DNA of 64,000 bases from contig CM055749.1 of the NCBI GenBank assembly GCA_029465975.1, forward strand, positions 15,555,470 through 15,619,469. Direction: 5' to 3'. Positions 46,144 through 59,830 of the stretch are shown here, piece by piece. A program made the translations under genes and the position numbers. Within the stretch, counting starts at the first letter, position 1, and each line of letters opens with the position of its first letter. The notes beneath the pieces were generated by a model. It was not told the origin of the DNA. It saw only the letters and a list, made by a program, of their open reading frames with translations, and ran no database searches. This stretch comes from Dallia pectoralis. Its lineage: Eukaryota; Chordata; Actinopteri; Esociformes; Umbridae.

Positions 46144-46711
46144 CAGCTGCTGCCCTGTGGCTTGACTTGCATTTGTCGTCTTTTATAATGTCCATTCCTT
46201 GCAACATGTCACCATTCATGTTAAACACAGAGCCATTTCTTCTCAGTTGACTTCAGCATCTTTACATTTTGTGGGAACAATGTCCTCCTCACGTCTCTGA
46301 CTGCTGATGTACTGTGTATTTCATAATGTCATCTCCTGGGTTGGTGAATCTTTGAACAAGTTCCATTCTGTTCTCAAGGCAGTCTTGTAGCATGGAGTCT
46401 GCTTCACCTGTCCACCTTTTCACTGTTTTATATTGAATTGTCTCTCTCTCTCTCTTATGTCGATATTTAGAGAGAGCTACTTCTTGTAGTCAGGGATGGA
46501 AACACGTGATTTGATTAGCCACATTTGGGGATGGCGTTGTAAACATGGCAGATGTTGAAATACATGGTCCTGGCTATACTCTTCTCTGTTTTTAATTTAA
46601 CATCTGTCTATAACAATTACATGACAAATGACCTGCTTCTGAAATACAGTTATGTCCTCTCCATGTTAGCATACCCATTCCTGCTTCACTCTTTCTCTCT
46701 GTCCTTTCTCC

Positions 46712-46752
<41 letters not shown>

Positions 46753-47640
46753 TACCAGCGTGCACTGTAAATGACTGTCATTAATAGTGAAGCACTGGCT
46801 TTTATACAGTTTCAATAAGGAGGTTAGAGAACCCCCCACAATGTGGCAAACAGGAGGACTTGGCAACCTGCACTCAGGACCCCAGGGTGTGCGTGTTCCA
46901 CGTGTGTGTGAGTGTGTTCTGTGGGTGTGTTCTGTGTCTGTGTGTGTGTGTCTGTTCTGTGTGTGTGTGTGTGTGTGTGTGTTCTGTGGGTGTGTGTCAA
47001 ACAGCTCCTACCCGGTAACCTGCACTTACTGGCCCAGCAGGGTGTGAATACTAACAGCACTTACAGTTGACAGATCCTCTGTGGAATAGCTGTGACCGCT
47101 CCAAGCAGGAAGTGAACATGTGAATAGAGTCTGTTTACACATATAGGATCCAAACCCAGACACGCCGCCACACTACAAGAGCGCTGTAATAGAAATAAAC
47201 ATATCGATATTGATGGAGTATCGCTGTTTTGATAGCCTGCACACAATGCAGTTACGTGTTTCTCTGTGTGAGCTTAGCTAGCTCGCTTCATTGGTTATGT
47301 GTGTCTGTTTGGTTTTCTCACTGTTAGTAATACATTGTCTCTGTGTTTTCATTACTCACGCGTGTTTGTGTGTGTCAGGTGAGGTACTCGGGTGCTTAGC
47401 ACTCTGCCCTTCTAATTAATCCAGTAAATACTCCTGAGATGGAGAGAGTGAGTGGGGGAGAGATGGAGAGGGTGAACATGAACACACAGAAATTGATTGA
47501 TTACATCATTTTGGATAAGCAAGTGTGTGTTTACTTCCTCTGAAGATTTCATTTCACACAGCGCCAACGGTTATCACTAACGGAGACACAAAGACAAACA
47601 CGCGCCCCGTTTTTTAAACTGTTGTTTAATTCGTTCTCAG
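46144..47640. other. Single-copy region with CA/TG patches
   Basis: A (TC)n tract is at 46438-46455, (CA)n at 46715-46749 and a TG/TTCTGTG-rich stretch at 46905-47000. 46144-46440 may be decayed LINE sequence. No host gene is supported. Confidence 0.5.
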
Positions 47641-48204
47641 ATGCATTTTATTATTTATATATTCTATATGTGTGCATTAACATGTGATATTGGTACATGG
47701 TGATGCATTTTATTATTTATATATTCTATATGTGTGCATTAACATGTGATATTGGTACATGGTGATGCCTTTTATTATTTATATATTCTATATGTGTGCA
47801 TTAACATGTGATATTGGTACATGGTGATGCCTTTTATTATTTATATATTCTATATGTGTGCATTAACATGTGATATTGGTACATGGTGATGCCTTTTATT
47901 ATTTATATATTCTATATGTGTGCATTAACATGTGATATTGGTACATGGTGATCCCTTTTATTATTTATATATTCTATATGTGTGCATTAACATGTGATAT
48001 TGGTACATGGTGATGCCTTTTATTATTTATATATTCTATATGTGTGCATTAACATGTGATATTGGTACATGGTGATGCCTTTTATTATTTATATATTCTA
48101 TATGTGTGCATTAACATGTGATATTGGTACATGGTGATGCCTTTTATTATTTATATATTCTATATGTGTGCATTAACATGTGATATTGGTACATGGTGAT
48201 GCCT
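47641..48204. repeat. 62-bp AT-rich minisatellite, nine copies
   Basis: The unit starts atgccttttattatttatat and ends acatgtgatattggtacatggtg, with a 62 bp step. Copies are nearly identical (atgcattt in the first two, atccctt in one), pointing to recent expansion. Confidence 0.98.
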
Positions 48205-48289
48205 TTTTATAAAGATGGAATAAGAGGCCAGCAAACAACTGATCGACACATCTATGTAGGTAATGCAGGAGTAAAAAACAGGAAATATA

Positions 48290-48530
48290 GAGGTGGAGAA
48301 GAGGAGGACAGGAGAAGATAGGAGGGAGGAGGAGAGAAGAGGAAGACAGGAGGAGATAGGAGGGAGGAGGAGAGAAGAGGAAGACAGGATTAGATTATGG
48401 TGGAGGATTGAAGTTGAAGGACAGGAGAAAATAAAGGAAGGAGAGGATAATGTGAAAAAACGAGGGGATGGATGAGAGACACAGAAAAGAGAGGAGAGAT
48501 GAAAGAAAAGGAATGAGGAAAAGGGAATGG
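48290..48530. repeat. Purine-rich tract
   Basis: gaggaggacaggagaagata-type words with one roughly 45-bp duplication (48325-48395). Confidence 0.85.
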
Positions 48531-48533
48531 GAT

Positions 48534-48745
48534 GAGAGGAGGACATGTACTGGGAGGTGAGAGGAGGACATGTATGGGGAGGTGAGAGGAGGACATGTAA
48601 GGGGAGGTGAGAGGAGGACATGTATGGGGAGGTGAGAGGAGGACATGTATGGGGAGTTGAGAGGAGGACATGTATGGGGAGGTGAGAGGAGGACATGTAT
48701 GGAGAGGTGAGAGGAGGACATGTATGGGGAGGTGAGAGGAGGAGA
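48534..48745. repeat. 25-bp minisatellite
   Basis: Eight copies of gaggaggacatgtatgggga(ggtga), with a 25 bp step (48541 and 48566). Confidence 0.96.
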
Positions 48746-48924
48746 TGATAAATGGTTGTGCTAAAGGTTCTGTCAATCTTCATCTCAGATATAGTGATGG
48801 TAACTGACCGTGCCATCATTTAGTTTACTCTTCTCTTTCAAAAGGATGTGGACATTTAACATTTGGTATTTCTGCCTATGTACGCTAAAGTATGAATGAC
48901 ACATTCAAATAAGCATATCCTGTG

Positions 48925-48996
48925 TACATACAGTACATACAGTACATACAGTACATACAGTACATACAGTACATACAGTACATACAGTACATACAG
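48925..48996. repeat. 9-bp repeat (agtacatac)
   Basis: Eight copies; agtacatac is related to the tacagtacat core of the 24-bp array at 43.6-45.2 kb. Confidence 0.94.
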
Positions 48997-49849
48997 GTAT
49001 AGCTGGGCTTTGTTGATATTGTTGATTTTATATTTAGTTATCCGGACTTTGTATAATGTACAGTTACAGAACGTTACAGCTAATCTCTCATCATCCTCCT
49101 CATCCTATGCGGATGAAGCTGTCTTCTCTCTCATCCATATCAACTTTCAGAGTGTTCCTGGTGTCTTTCATCCTTCCACCTCTGACTCAACACTATGTTC
49201 TCTTTAGCCAGCACTGTCTCCTCCATGTGAGTCATCCACTCTCTGTAATGGTCTTCTCCCTCCCGTCCTTCTGTCCTGATAATGAGCTGTGTAGCCTCTC
49301 CCCGGAGCTCAGAGGCAGATTAGCCCTCCTTTCTACCTCCTTCACTCCATCACCCCCAGACAGCCTTCCCTGTGGTGCAGGGAATTTGAATTTGCCACAT
49401 TGTTTAAACCACACACACACACACAAAATGTGCACACAGCCACCAAAACAACATATACACACACATACACACGCTGTGAACACAACCATTCTAACACATC
49501 ACAAATAGACACACAGACACAGATCTGTTCTCAGAGCACAGATCTAATTCCATGCACCTGAGACAGACCCCAGAGTGCTCGACTCAGCCAATTATTCTTT
49601 TTAACACACACACGCCTCCACCTTCCCTTTATGTTCCAAATCATAGATGACCCCTGTCCTTTGAGATCCACAAGAACCTGTGAAATGTGTTTGTACTGTG
49701 GTGTTGCAGTTGGGGCACGTGTTTGCTCAGTCCAACACAGTGTTTTGGAAATGAACAAAGGTTCATTTCTGTGCTCTTCTCTGTTTTTGCAATATGGTGG
49801 TGTATCTACAATATGAAGCTCTATCAATAGTATGAAGGTCCATTTTCAG
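48997..49849. other. Single-copy sequence
   Basis: CA patches at 49412-49475. No gene is supported; the frames here are short and overlapping. Confidence 0.45.
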
Positions 49850-50346
49850 TATAGAGATCTATCTATAGTATGGAGCTTTATCATTAGTATTGAGCTCTAT
49901 CTATAGTATTGAGCTCTATCTATAGTATTGAGCTCTATCTATAGTAGTGAGCTCTATCTATAGTAGTGAGCTCTATCTAAAATATAGTGCTCTGTCTATA
50001 GTATGGAGCTTTATCATTAGTATTGAGCTCTATCTATAGTATTGAGCTTTATCTATAGTATTGAGCTCTATCTATAGTATTGAGCTCTATCTATAGTAGT
50101 GAGCTCTATCTATAGTAGTGAGCTCTATCTATAGTATTGAGCTCTATCTATAGTAGTGAGCTCTATCTATAGTATTGAGCTCTATCTATAGTAGTGAGCT
50201 CTATCTATAGTATTGAGCTCTATCTATAGTAGTGAGCTCTATCTATAGTATTGAGCTCTATCTATAGTATTGAGCTCTATCTAAAATATTGAGCTCTATC
50301 TAAAATATTGAGCTCTATCTATAGTATTGAGCTCTATCTATAGTAT
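49850..50346. repeat. 19-bp minisatellite (gagctctatctatagtatt)
   Basis: About 26 copies. Variants end tagt, taaaatatt or tatcattagt, and the 5' copies (49815-49880) are diverged. Each unit carries GAGCTC and CTATAG palindromes. Confidence 0.95.
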
Positions 50347-51171
50347 GAATGTATATTTATATACTGTGTGGTTGGTTTATCTAAACCATCAATGTCTTTC
50401 TACAGTATCAAGGTCATTCTGCAGTGTAGCGTCCATTCTCAGTAACAAGCATTTCTCACAGAGTACATATATGGATCAATATATATTGATTTACATACTA
50501 TCCGGATACTAATCCAGGCTTTTTTGGCCATTGCCATTTCTCTGATAAACATTATACACAATTATGTTTCACATAACAGATTAATTTCACTTCCAGGTGT
50601 CCAAAACAAGTGTTTCTGAACTGGCATATTTGCTGGCCGTCGTAACCTGGGATGGTGGATGGTTTCGGCTCATACGCAGATTTCCATCCTAGTAGTAGAC
50701 GTTCCGGACAAGTCAATGCCAAACGAGCGGCCTCTGTTTTCGGTGTTATTCGAACCACAGCTCAACCAAGTTCAGTCAGTACTTGTACAGTAAAAATGAA
50801 CAGCAGACCAGGTAGAAGTTTGACTGTGCGAGTTTGGTTTTGATTTACAGAGATGAGGTAATAATACCATGTCATCTATGGACGTTTGTAATAATGTGCT
50901 TGGAAGCCTTGTCAGTCTGGTTTCTTTTAAGTGTCTTCCCTCAATCAGGCTCATAAAGCCATCCCACACACACGTCAGGGAGGACTGGGTGAGTGTGTGT
51001 GTGTGAGAGAGTCTAGTTGTGTGGGTGTGTATGGGTGTGTGCATGAATGTGTGTATATGTGATTTATAGCAAATGTGACGCTAACCAGTGGCGAGGTATC
51101 ATCTCAGTGACATCACTGTGAGAGGGGAAATCAATCTGTCACAGAGCTGAATTAGTAATCACAGGGACCTT
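50347..51171. other. Single-copy region with a CpG-rich island
   Basis: 50630-50770 has about ten CpGs in 140 bp, well above its surroundings, and open frames on both strands (minus 50552-50758, plus 50652-50843). Neither shows a motif that I recognise. Confidence 0.4.
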
Positions 51172-51717
51172 AACACACAGACATACTAACACACAGACAC
51201 ACCAACACATAGACACACCAACACACAGACACACTAACACACAGACACACCAACACACAGACATACTAACACACAGACACACTAACACACAGACACACTA
51301 ACACACAGACATACTAACACACAGACACACAGACACACTAACACACAGACACACTAACACACAGACATACTAACACACAGACATACTAACACACAGACAC
51401 ACAGACACACTAACACACAGACACACTAACACACAGACATACTAACACACAGACACACTAACACACAGACACACTAACACACAGACACACTAACACACAG
51501 ACACACTAACACACAGACACACTAACACACAGACACACTAACACACAGACACACTAACAAACAGACACACACACATAGAAACACACACTAACACACAGAC
51601 ACACTAACACACAGACACACTAACACGCAGACACACTAACAAACAGACACACACTAACAAACAGACACACTAACACACAGGAACACAACACGCAGACACA
51701 CTAACACACAGGCACGC

Positions 51718-51749
<32 letters not shown>
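51172..51749. repeat. 16-bp CA-rich minisatellite (acacagacacactaac)
   Basis: About 34 copies with variants catactaac, caccaac and inserted extra acacagac words; it ends in a pure CA run (51721-51748). Confidence 0.96.
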
Positions 51750-52599
51750 GTGTGGTATGATTGTAATGTTTAACTCTAATTGAGGTTGAGAGGTAAGAGG
51801 TATATAAATCCTGCTTGCCTGGTCTCTCTTCAAAGTGCCTGTCCCTGTGACAGATGTGGCCTGTTTTTGCTGGCAGACAGGAGATCAATCACAAACACAC
51901 ACACATAAAAGATACACAAAGCATCCGCAGTGTTACATTGGTCTCTTGATATTAACACAGATAGGGCCTTATGTTTTAACTGTGCGTACCTGTTTAGTAA
52001 ACCTGGTGGTGCAAGAAGTAGTATTTATGGGATTGCTGTTTCTCATACTGGCATGTTATTATTGGTACATCTGAGCTGTGCCTTATTCGTGCGGTTGTGT
52101 GAGGGTGGCACACACATTTTTATGCAGACACACCTATATATGAATCCTCTCAGCACGGCTTAAATCCTGTCCTTGGAGAGCGTCTGGAAGACAGCAGTTT
52201 TTGTTTCGCTGGTAAGCCTAAAGTCCAGACAGACAGATTTATCCCCTCTGACAAACTGCTTTATTGAGATTAAGGCCATGCATGTCCTGCTGAATTTCTT
52301 ACATCTTATCTTATCCCCTAAATTAGCTAATGAAGGAAAAGTTTGACAAAGTATTTTATTACACCTTCCACACGCGCATGCTATTGTCCAAGAATATGAC
52401 CGATGGTTCAGTACTGACATGACCATTACACAGATGTTCAGATCACTGTCTGCTTCTAGCTTCAGATGCAGTAGTGTATGTACCTGTTACCTCATAGAAG
52501 ATTGAAATGGCATTTTTTACAACATTAAATATCCAGTTATCAAGCTTGATCATTTAACATGTCAATAAGCATCTTTAGATTATAGATCAAATAAATGCT
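51750..52599. other. Single-copy sequence
   Basis: No repeat and no supported gene. Confidence 0.45.
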
Positions 52600-52836
52600 C
52601 TATGGTGTCAGAACAGGACCGTAGAGATTCATCTATGCATCTTAATGGTGTCAGAACTGGACAGTAGAGATTCATCTAAGCATCTCTATGGTTTCAGAAC
52701 CGGAACATAGAGATTTCTCTAGGCATATCTATGGTGTCCAAATAGGACAGTAGAGATTACTCTAAGCATCTCTATGGTGTCAGAACAGGACATAATAGAT
52801 TCATCTAGGCATCTCTATGGTGTCAGAACAGGTTTA
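52600..52836. repeat. 43-bp tandem repeat, diverged
   Basis: Five to six copies of a unit with tatggtgtcagaacaggaca and gtagagattcatctaagcatc, 43 bp apart (52602, 52645 and 52688). Copies differ at many sites, so this is an old array. Confidence 0.92.
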
Positions 52837-53160
52837 TTGTGGTGTTAAGTGTCATTGGTTGATGCCGCTTTGTTTGTTATTTTGTGTACATTAGTTTCAG
52901 TAAAAAGCTCCATTTCACTTTGCGACTGTCTCTTACGTCAACACTAAACCTTGACAGATAATTCAAATTTCAGCAAATGCAAATTCAATGATAAATAACA
53001 TATCTTTCTACATATTTTATTAAGAGCAAAATTCCACAAAATATAATGAATGGAAAATGTATACTTCATCAACTGAGTCGGGCAGCAAAGATTGATGGCA
53101 ATCTCCCCCACCCTATCAAGAACTAAACTTCTCGCCACAAGAAGCGTTTTCTTTTCCGAC
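52837..53160. other. Single-copy sequence
   Basis: AT-rich; nothing certain. Confidence 0.4.
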
Positions 53161-53420
53161 TGAAGTAGGCCTCAGGATCACGCCCCCGTAACCAAACTGT
53201 CTATAGCCTGCTTATCACATTCACTCTGAACTCTAACTACACATTTGCAATTCTAACTAGACATTTGAACTCTTTCTTGACACATTTGCACTTTCCATAT
53301 TTCCATATTACATACGTATTGTTTTCGTTCATTAAGTGTGTATTAAGTGTTGCAGTCACGGGACACATTCCTTGTTTGTTGTAAACGAACCTGGTGAATT
53401 AAACTGATTCTGATTGTGAA
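53161..53420 (+). mobile_element. L2-like LINE, 3' end
   Basis: The segment ends TTGTTGTAAACGAACCTGGT(GAATTAAACTGATTCTGATTG), the typical tail of fish L2-like LINEs (AACGAACCTGGCGAATAAAACTGATTCTGA as I recall it). Upstream are repeated ACACATTTGCA-type words (53240-53290), also usual in that 3' UTR. It is 5'-truncated with no coding part, in the opposite orientation to the fragment at 45.9 kb. Confidence 0.7.
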
Positions 53421-54096
53421 TAGAAATTATCCTTCTGTAATTGTAAAGTATACAGAGGATGGATATAAAAAACAATTAGTATCAGACTAATTAAATACAG
53501 GCAGATTTTGTTAAATCTTTTTACTGACGTTGTCAAATGAAACAGTTGCACGAAGCACCTCTCACCAATCATTCTTAGGAGAGCATTTTGTGTCTTCACC
53601 AACACCATGAAGAGGGTGTCTGCAGGCCTTCATTAGAATGAAATTAGGATTCAACGGCTGCTTGTTTAACCTTGAATGGTTTGTGCTGGTCTATTAGAAC
53701 TGTAGTGCTAGCCTGGACAAACCAACATGCCACCTGTTAGCTCACTAGAGCTACAGTACATCCACTGTCTGTCAGATACGTTTATTTTATTAAATGGTAC
53801 AAAAATAAAAAAACATGCCCACACCCATTACAGCTGTGAAATGTGTGGTGTCTCTTATTATAGCAGCAGCACTATCTGACATCCAGAGTAATGACACAAG
53901 CTCAGGACCAGGAATACTAGTTATAAACAGTAGTTTAGCTATTTTGCTACTAACTTGCTTACATCAGAGAAATCAGCCAGCGTTTCTTCTTGCTTGTGTC
54001 GGCTACAATTTGTGCTCCCTGACTGATGTAATGAAAGCCCCAAAATGAGCCTGATGTCATTAGAGTAGAATAGAAGCCTAGGTCATAAATGACTGC
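53421..54096. other. Single-copy sequence
   Basis: The short plus-strand frame at 53815-54048 has two hydrophobic stretches but no family resemblance that I can name. Probably chance. Confidence 0.4.
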
Positions 54097-55965
54097 TTTT
54101 ATAAGAGCCCTAACAGAGGCCTGGGTTATAATGATATGAAGTTATAAGGGCCCTAACAGAGGCCTGGGTTATAATGATATGCAGTTATAAGAGCTCTAAC
54201 AGAGACCTGGGTTATAATGGTATTAAGTTATAAGAGCTCTAACAGAGGCCTGGGTTATAATGATATGCAGTTATAAGAGCTCTAACAGAGGCCTGGGTTA
54301 TAATGATATGCAGTTATAAGAGCTCTAACAGAGACCTGGGTTATAATGGTATTAAGTTATAAGAGCTCTAACAGAGGCCTGGGTTATAATGATATGCAGT
54401 TATAAGAGCTCTAACATAGGCCTGGGTTATGATGATATGCAGTTATTAGAGCTCTAACAGAGACCTGGGTTATAATGATATGAAGTTATAAGAGCCTAAC
54501 AGAGGCCTGGGTTATAATGATATGCAGTTATAAGAGCTCTAACATAGGCCTGGGTTATAATGATATGCAGTTATAAGAGCTCTAACAGAGACCTGGGTTA
54601 TAATGATATGCAGTTATAAGAGCTCTAACAGAGGCCTGGGTTATAATGATATTAAGTTATAAGAGCTCTAACAGAGGCCTGGGTTATAATGATATGAAGT
54701 TATAAGAGCTCTAACAGAGGCCTGGGTTATAATGATATGCAGTTATAAGAGCTCTAACAGAGGCCTGGGTTATAATGATATGCAGTTATAAGAGCCCTAA
54801 CAGAGACCTGGGTTATAATGGTATTAAGTTATAAGAGCTCTAACAGAGGCCTGGGTTATAATGATATGCAGTTATAAGAGCTCTAACAGAGGCCTGGGTT
54901 ATAATGATATGCAGTTATAAGAGCCCTAACAGAGACCTGGGTTATAATGGTATTAAGTTATAAGAGCTCTAACAGAGGCCTGGGTTATAATGATATGCAG
55001 TTATAAGAGCCCTAACAGAGGCCTGGGTTATAATGATATGCAGTTATAAGAGCTCTAACAGAGGCCTGGGTTATAATGATATGCAGTTATAAGAGCTCTA
55101 ACATAGGCCTGGGTTATAATGGTATGCAGTTATAAGAGCTCTAACATAGGCCTGGGTTATAATGGTATGCAGTTATAAGAGCTCTAACAGTATGCAGTTA
55201 TAAGAGCTTTTAACAGAGGTCTGGGTTATAATGGTATGAAGTTATAAGAGCTTTAACAGAGGCCTGGGTTATAATGGTATGAAGTTATAAGAGCTCTAAC
55301 AGAGGCCTGGGTTATAATGATATGCAGTTATAAGAGCTCTAACAGAGGCCTGGGTTATAATGATATGAAGTTATAAGAGCCCTAACAGAGGCCTGGTTAT
55401 AATGATATGCAGTTATAAGGGCCCTAACAGAGGCCTGGGTTATAATGATATGCAGTTATAAGAGCTCTAACATAGGCCTGGGTTATAATGGTATGCAGTT
55501 ATAAGAGCTTTAACAGAGGTCTGGGTTATAATGGTATGCAGTTATAAGAGCTCTAACAGAGGCCTGGGTTATAATGATATGAAGTTATAAGAGCTCTAAC
55601 AGAGGCCTGGGTTATAATGATATGCAGTTATAAGAGCTCTAACATAGGCCTGGGTTATAATGATATGCAGTTATAAGAGCTCTAACAGAGGCCTGGGTTA
55701 TAATGATATGCAGTTATAAGAGCTCTAACAGAGACCTGGGTTATAATGATATGCAGTTATAAGAGCTCTAACAGAGGCCTGGGTTATAATGATATCCAGT
55801 TATAAGAGCTCTAACATAGGCCTGGGTTATAATGATATGCAGTTATAAGAGCTCTAACATAGGCCTGGGTTATAATGATATGCAGTTATTAGAGCTCTAA
55901 CAGAGGCCTGGGTTATAATGATATGCAGTTATAAGAGCTCTAACATAGGCCTGGGTTATAAAAGA
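54097..55965. repeat. 43-bp minisatellite, about 43 copies
   Basis: The unit begins ggcctgggttataatgatat and continues gcagttataagagctctaacaga. Variants: gacctggg, tattaagtt, gccctaac, cataggcc. A 17-bp internal re-duplication sits near 55184-55200. Each unit has an AGAGCTCT palindrome and two TTATAA-type words. Confidence 0.97.
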
Positions 55966-57149
<1,184 letters not shown>

Positions 57150-57485
57150 GACTGTGTGATAGTGATAGAGACATAAAGGAGTGAGAGAGATAGAGACAGA
57201 TAAAAGAGTGAGAGAGATAGAGACAGATAAAAGAGTGAGAGAGATAGAGACAGATAAAAGAGTGAGAGAGATAGAGACAGATAAAGGAGTGAGAGAGATA
57301 GAGACAGATAAAAGAGTGAGAGAGATAGAGACATATAAAAGAGTGAGAGAGATAGAGACAGATAAAGGAGTGAGAGAGATAGAGACAGATAAAGGAGTGA
57401 GAGAGATAGAGACAGATAAAAGAGTGAGAGAGATAGAGACAGATAATGGAGTGAGAGAGAGAGTGAGACAGATAAAGGAGTGAGT
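57150..57485. repeat. 27-bp purine-rich minisatellite
   Basis: Eleven to twelve copies of gtgagagagatagagacaga(taaaaga), with a 27 bp step (57181 and 57208). Frames on both strands stay open because 27 is a multiple of three. Confidence 0.97.
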
Positions 57486-57789
57486 GACAGGGATAAAGGA
57501 GGCTGGGCAGAGAAAGGGGGATGTGGATTCAGTGTAACATCCTCTCTCGTCCTTCACCATGAGTCTGTGTAACTCCTTCATCCTCATCCTCCCCCCTCCT
57601 CATACTCCCTCCCTCCCCGTCCCTGCCACCTCCCCCCTCCCTCCTTGGGCTCTTGAGACAGAGCGCTGTGCATCAAACAGACATGCCGCAGGCTCATAGT
57701 GTGCCCCTTGTCTTTTTAACACAAGCGTTTTGATGCTGCACTCTTTTCCAGACGACTGGCACTGTGATTGCCTTTTATCATTCATACAG
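57486..57789. other. Single-copy spacer
   Basis: Pyrimidine-rich at 57590-57650. No gene. Confidence 0.4.
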
Positions 57790-58318
57790 AGAGGCAAAAA
57801 GAAGCCGTAGAGAGGAAGAGAGAGAAAGAGAGTGGAGAGGAAGAGAGAGAAAGAGAGTGGAGAGGAAGAGAGAGAAAGCGAGAGGGATGGAGAGGAAGAG
57901 AGTGGAGAGGAAGAGAGAGAAAGAGAGAGGGATGGAGAGGAAGAGAGTGGAGAGGAAGAGAGAGAAAGAGAGAGGGATGGAGAGGAAGAGAGAGAAAGAG
58001 AGAGGGATGGAAAGGAAGAGAGTGGAGAGGAAGAGAGAGAAAGAGAGTGGAGAGGAAGAGAGTGGAGAGGAAGAGAGAGAAAGAGAGGGATGGAGAGGAA
58101 GAGAGAGAAAGAGAGAGGGATGGAGAGGAAGAGAGTGGAGAGGAAGAGAGAGAAAGAGAGTGGAGAGGAAGAGAGTGGAGAGGAAGAGAGAGAAAGAGAG
58201 AGGGATGGAGAGGAAGAGAGTGGAGAGGAAGAGAGAGGGATGGAGAGGAAGAGAGTGGAGAGGAAGAGAGAGAAAGAGAGAGGGATGGAGAGGAAGAGAG
58301 TGGAGAGGAAGAGAGGTA
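57790..58318. repeat. Homopurine minisatellite
   Basis: Built from agtggagaggaagagagaga, aagagagagg and gatggagagg blocks in varied order. Nearly every base is purine on the plus strand apart from the t in gtgg and gatgg. Arg/Glu frames on the plus strand and Ser/Leu/Pro frames on the minus strand are artefacts. Confidence 0.97.
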
Positions 58319-58789
58319 ATGATTCCATCCATAGTGGCCTACGTGTCTGCCATGTTCCTCCACCTCTTCCTCTCTCTCTACCTCTCTCCTCCGTGTCTCT
58401 CTTCTCTCTCTCCTCTCCTCATTCTCTTCTATCCTCCCTACTTCCTTTGTCTCTCTTGACTCAGTTATGTGTGTTGACATGATGCGATCTTCCTCCTGTG
58501 TTGGCAGGAGATCCCATCATAACCCACTGTTAATTCAGTTGGTCCTATTTAAATGGATCTGCCTGTGTTTCAGTGTGCTTGTACAGTTGTGTGAGTGTTT
58601 GGCAGCAGATAGGAGGGTTGCTCTGGGAGCAGGCTGCTTACAGGAGGAATTGGTGATTGGTGGAGACAGTGGGCCAAAGGCCACCCAGGCTACTGACTGA
58701 CTGCCACTTGGTCCCCTGCCCTCCCTGTTTCAACACAGGCCAACTCTGAAGAGACAGCCTCCACCCGCCACACTGTGTTTCTCTCCTCT
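58319..58789. other. Single-copy spacer, pyrimidine-rich start
   Basis: 58350-58450 is CT-rich. No gene. Confidence 0.4.
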
Positions 58790-59420
58790 CCATATCTCTC
58801 CCACCCTCCATCACCCTCCCTCCTCTTCCTCTCTTCCCACCCTCTGTCTCCCTCCCTCCTCTTCCTCTCTCCTCACCCTCTGTCTCCCTCCCTCCTCTTC
58901 CCCTCTTCCCACCCTGTTTCTCCCTCCCTTTTCCTCTCTTCCCACACTCTGTCTCTCCCTCTCCCCACCCTCTGTCTCCCTCCTCTTCCTCCTCTCTTCA
59001 CCCTCTGTCTCCCTCCCTCTTCCCCTCTTTCCACCCTCTGTCTCCCTCCTCTTCCTCTCTCCCCACCCTCTGTCTCCCTCCTCTTCCTCTCTTCCCACCC
59101 TCTGTCTCCCTCCCTCCTCTTCCTCTCTCCTCACCCTCTGTCTCCCTCCCTCCTCTTCCCCTCTTCCCACCCTGTTTCTCCCTCCCTTTTCCTCTCTTCC
59201 CACACTCTGTCTCTCCCTCTCCCCACCCTCTGTCTCCCTCCTCTTCCTCCTCTCTTCACCCTCTGTCTCCCTCCCTCTTCCCCTCTTTCCACCCTCTGTC
59301 TCCCTCCTCTTCCTCTCTCCCCACCCTCTGTCTCCCTCCTCTTCCTCTCTTCCCACCCTGTGTCTCCCTCCCTCCTCTTCCTCCTCTCTCCTCACCCTCT
59401 GTCTCCCTCTCTCTCTTCCC
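58790..59420. repeat. CT-rich minisatellite with 258-bp higher-order repeat
   Basis: Basic words are ccaccctctgtctccctcc and tcttcctctctt. A whole block, marked by accctgtttctccctccct at 58911 and 59169 and by tctgtctccctccctcctct at 58843 and 59101, is repeated exactly 258 bp apart. Confidence 0.95.
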
Positions 59421-59735
59421 CCTCTGGTTGTGAATGTAGTCCTCATTCTATTACCCTGCTATGTCCTTCATCTGGTCCTGGCCAGCTAATTGTGTTTGGA
59501 TTAACACTGTCCCCTATTTGCTGCCTCTATTCTTCCACTCATCTATACAGCTTCTTAGTTGTCCTGTTTAAGTGACTAGTGGCTGAAGATATGGCAACTT
59601 TATCCAATAGACTCATGTTTTTTATTTGTTTTTGGGGGGAGTTTTTTGGTTAATGTATAAGGCAACTATGAATAGCTGTAGTTGCACGTGAATATGTTTG
59701 CATCCTCATTCACCTTGAAGAGGTATTAACCTGAA
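59421..59735. other. Single-copy sequence
   Basis: No gene recognised. Confidence 0.4.
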
Positions 59736-59830
59736 GATTATCAGCCTGCAAGTCTATCAGCCTGCAAGACTATCAGCCTGCAAGATTATCTTCCTGCAAA
59801 ACTAACAACCTGCAAGACTATCAACCAAGT
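59736..59830. repeat. 16-bp degenerate repeat (tatcagcctgcaagac)
   Basis: Six increasingly diverged copies. Confidence 0.88.

Noticed and set aside
52850..52965. Solo LTR end (aaaaagctccatttcacttt...cttacgtcaacac)
   Set aside because: Only a loose resemblance to LTR tails; no TG start or matching duplicate found.
53815..54048. 77-codon frame with hydrophobic segments
   Set aside because: No homology recognised; length within chance expectation for this amount of DNA.
52600..55965. Common origin of the two 43-bp arrays
   Set aside because: Unit sequences share no alignable words; the equal period appears to be coincidence.
57764..58482. Arg/Glu-rich coiled-coil-like frames
   Set aside because: Homopurine repeat read as codons.
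58700..58785. Exon after the acceptor-like ccctgtttcaacacag
   Set aside because: The frame runs straight into the CT-rich array after about 13 codons; no donor seen.
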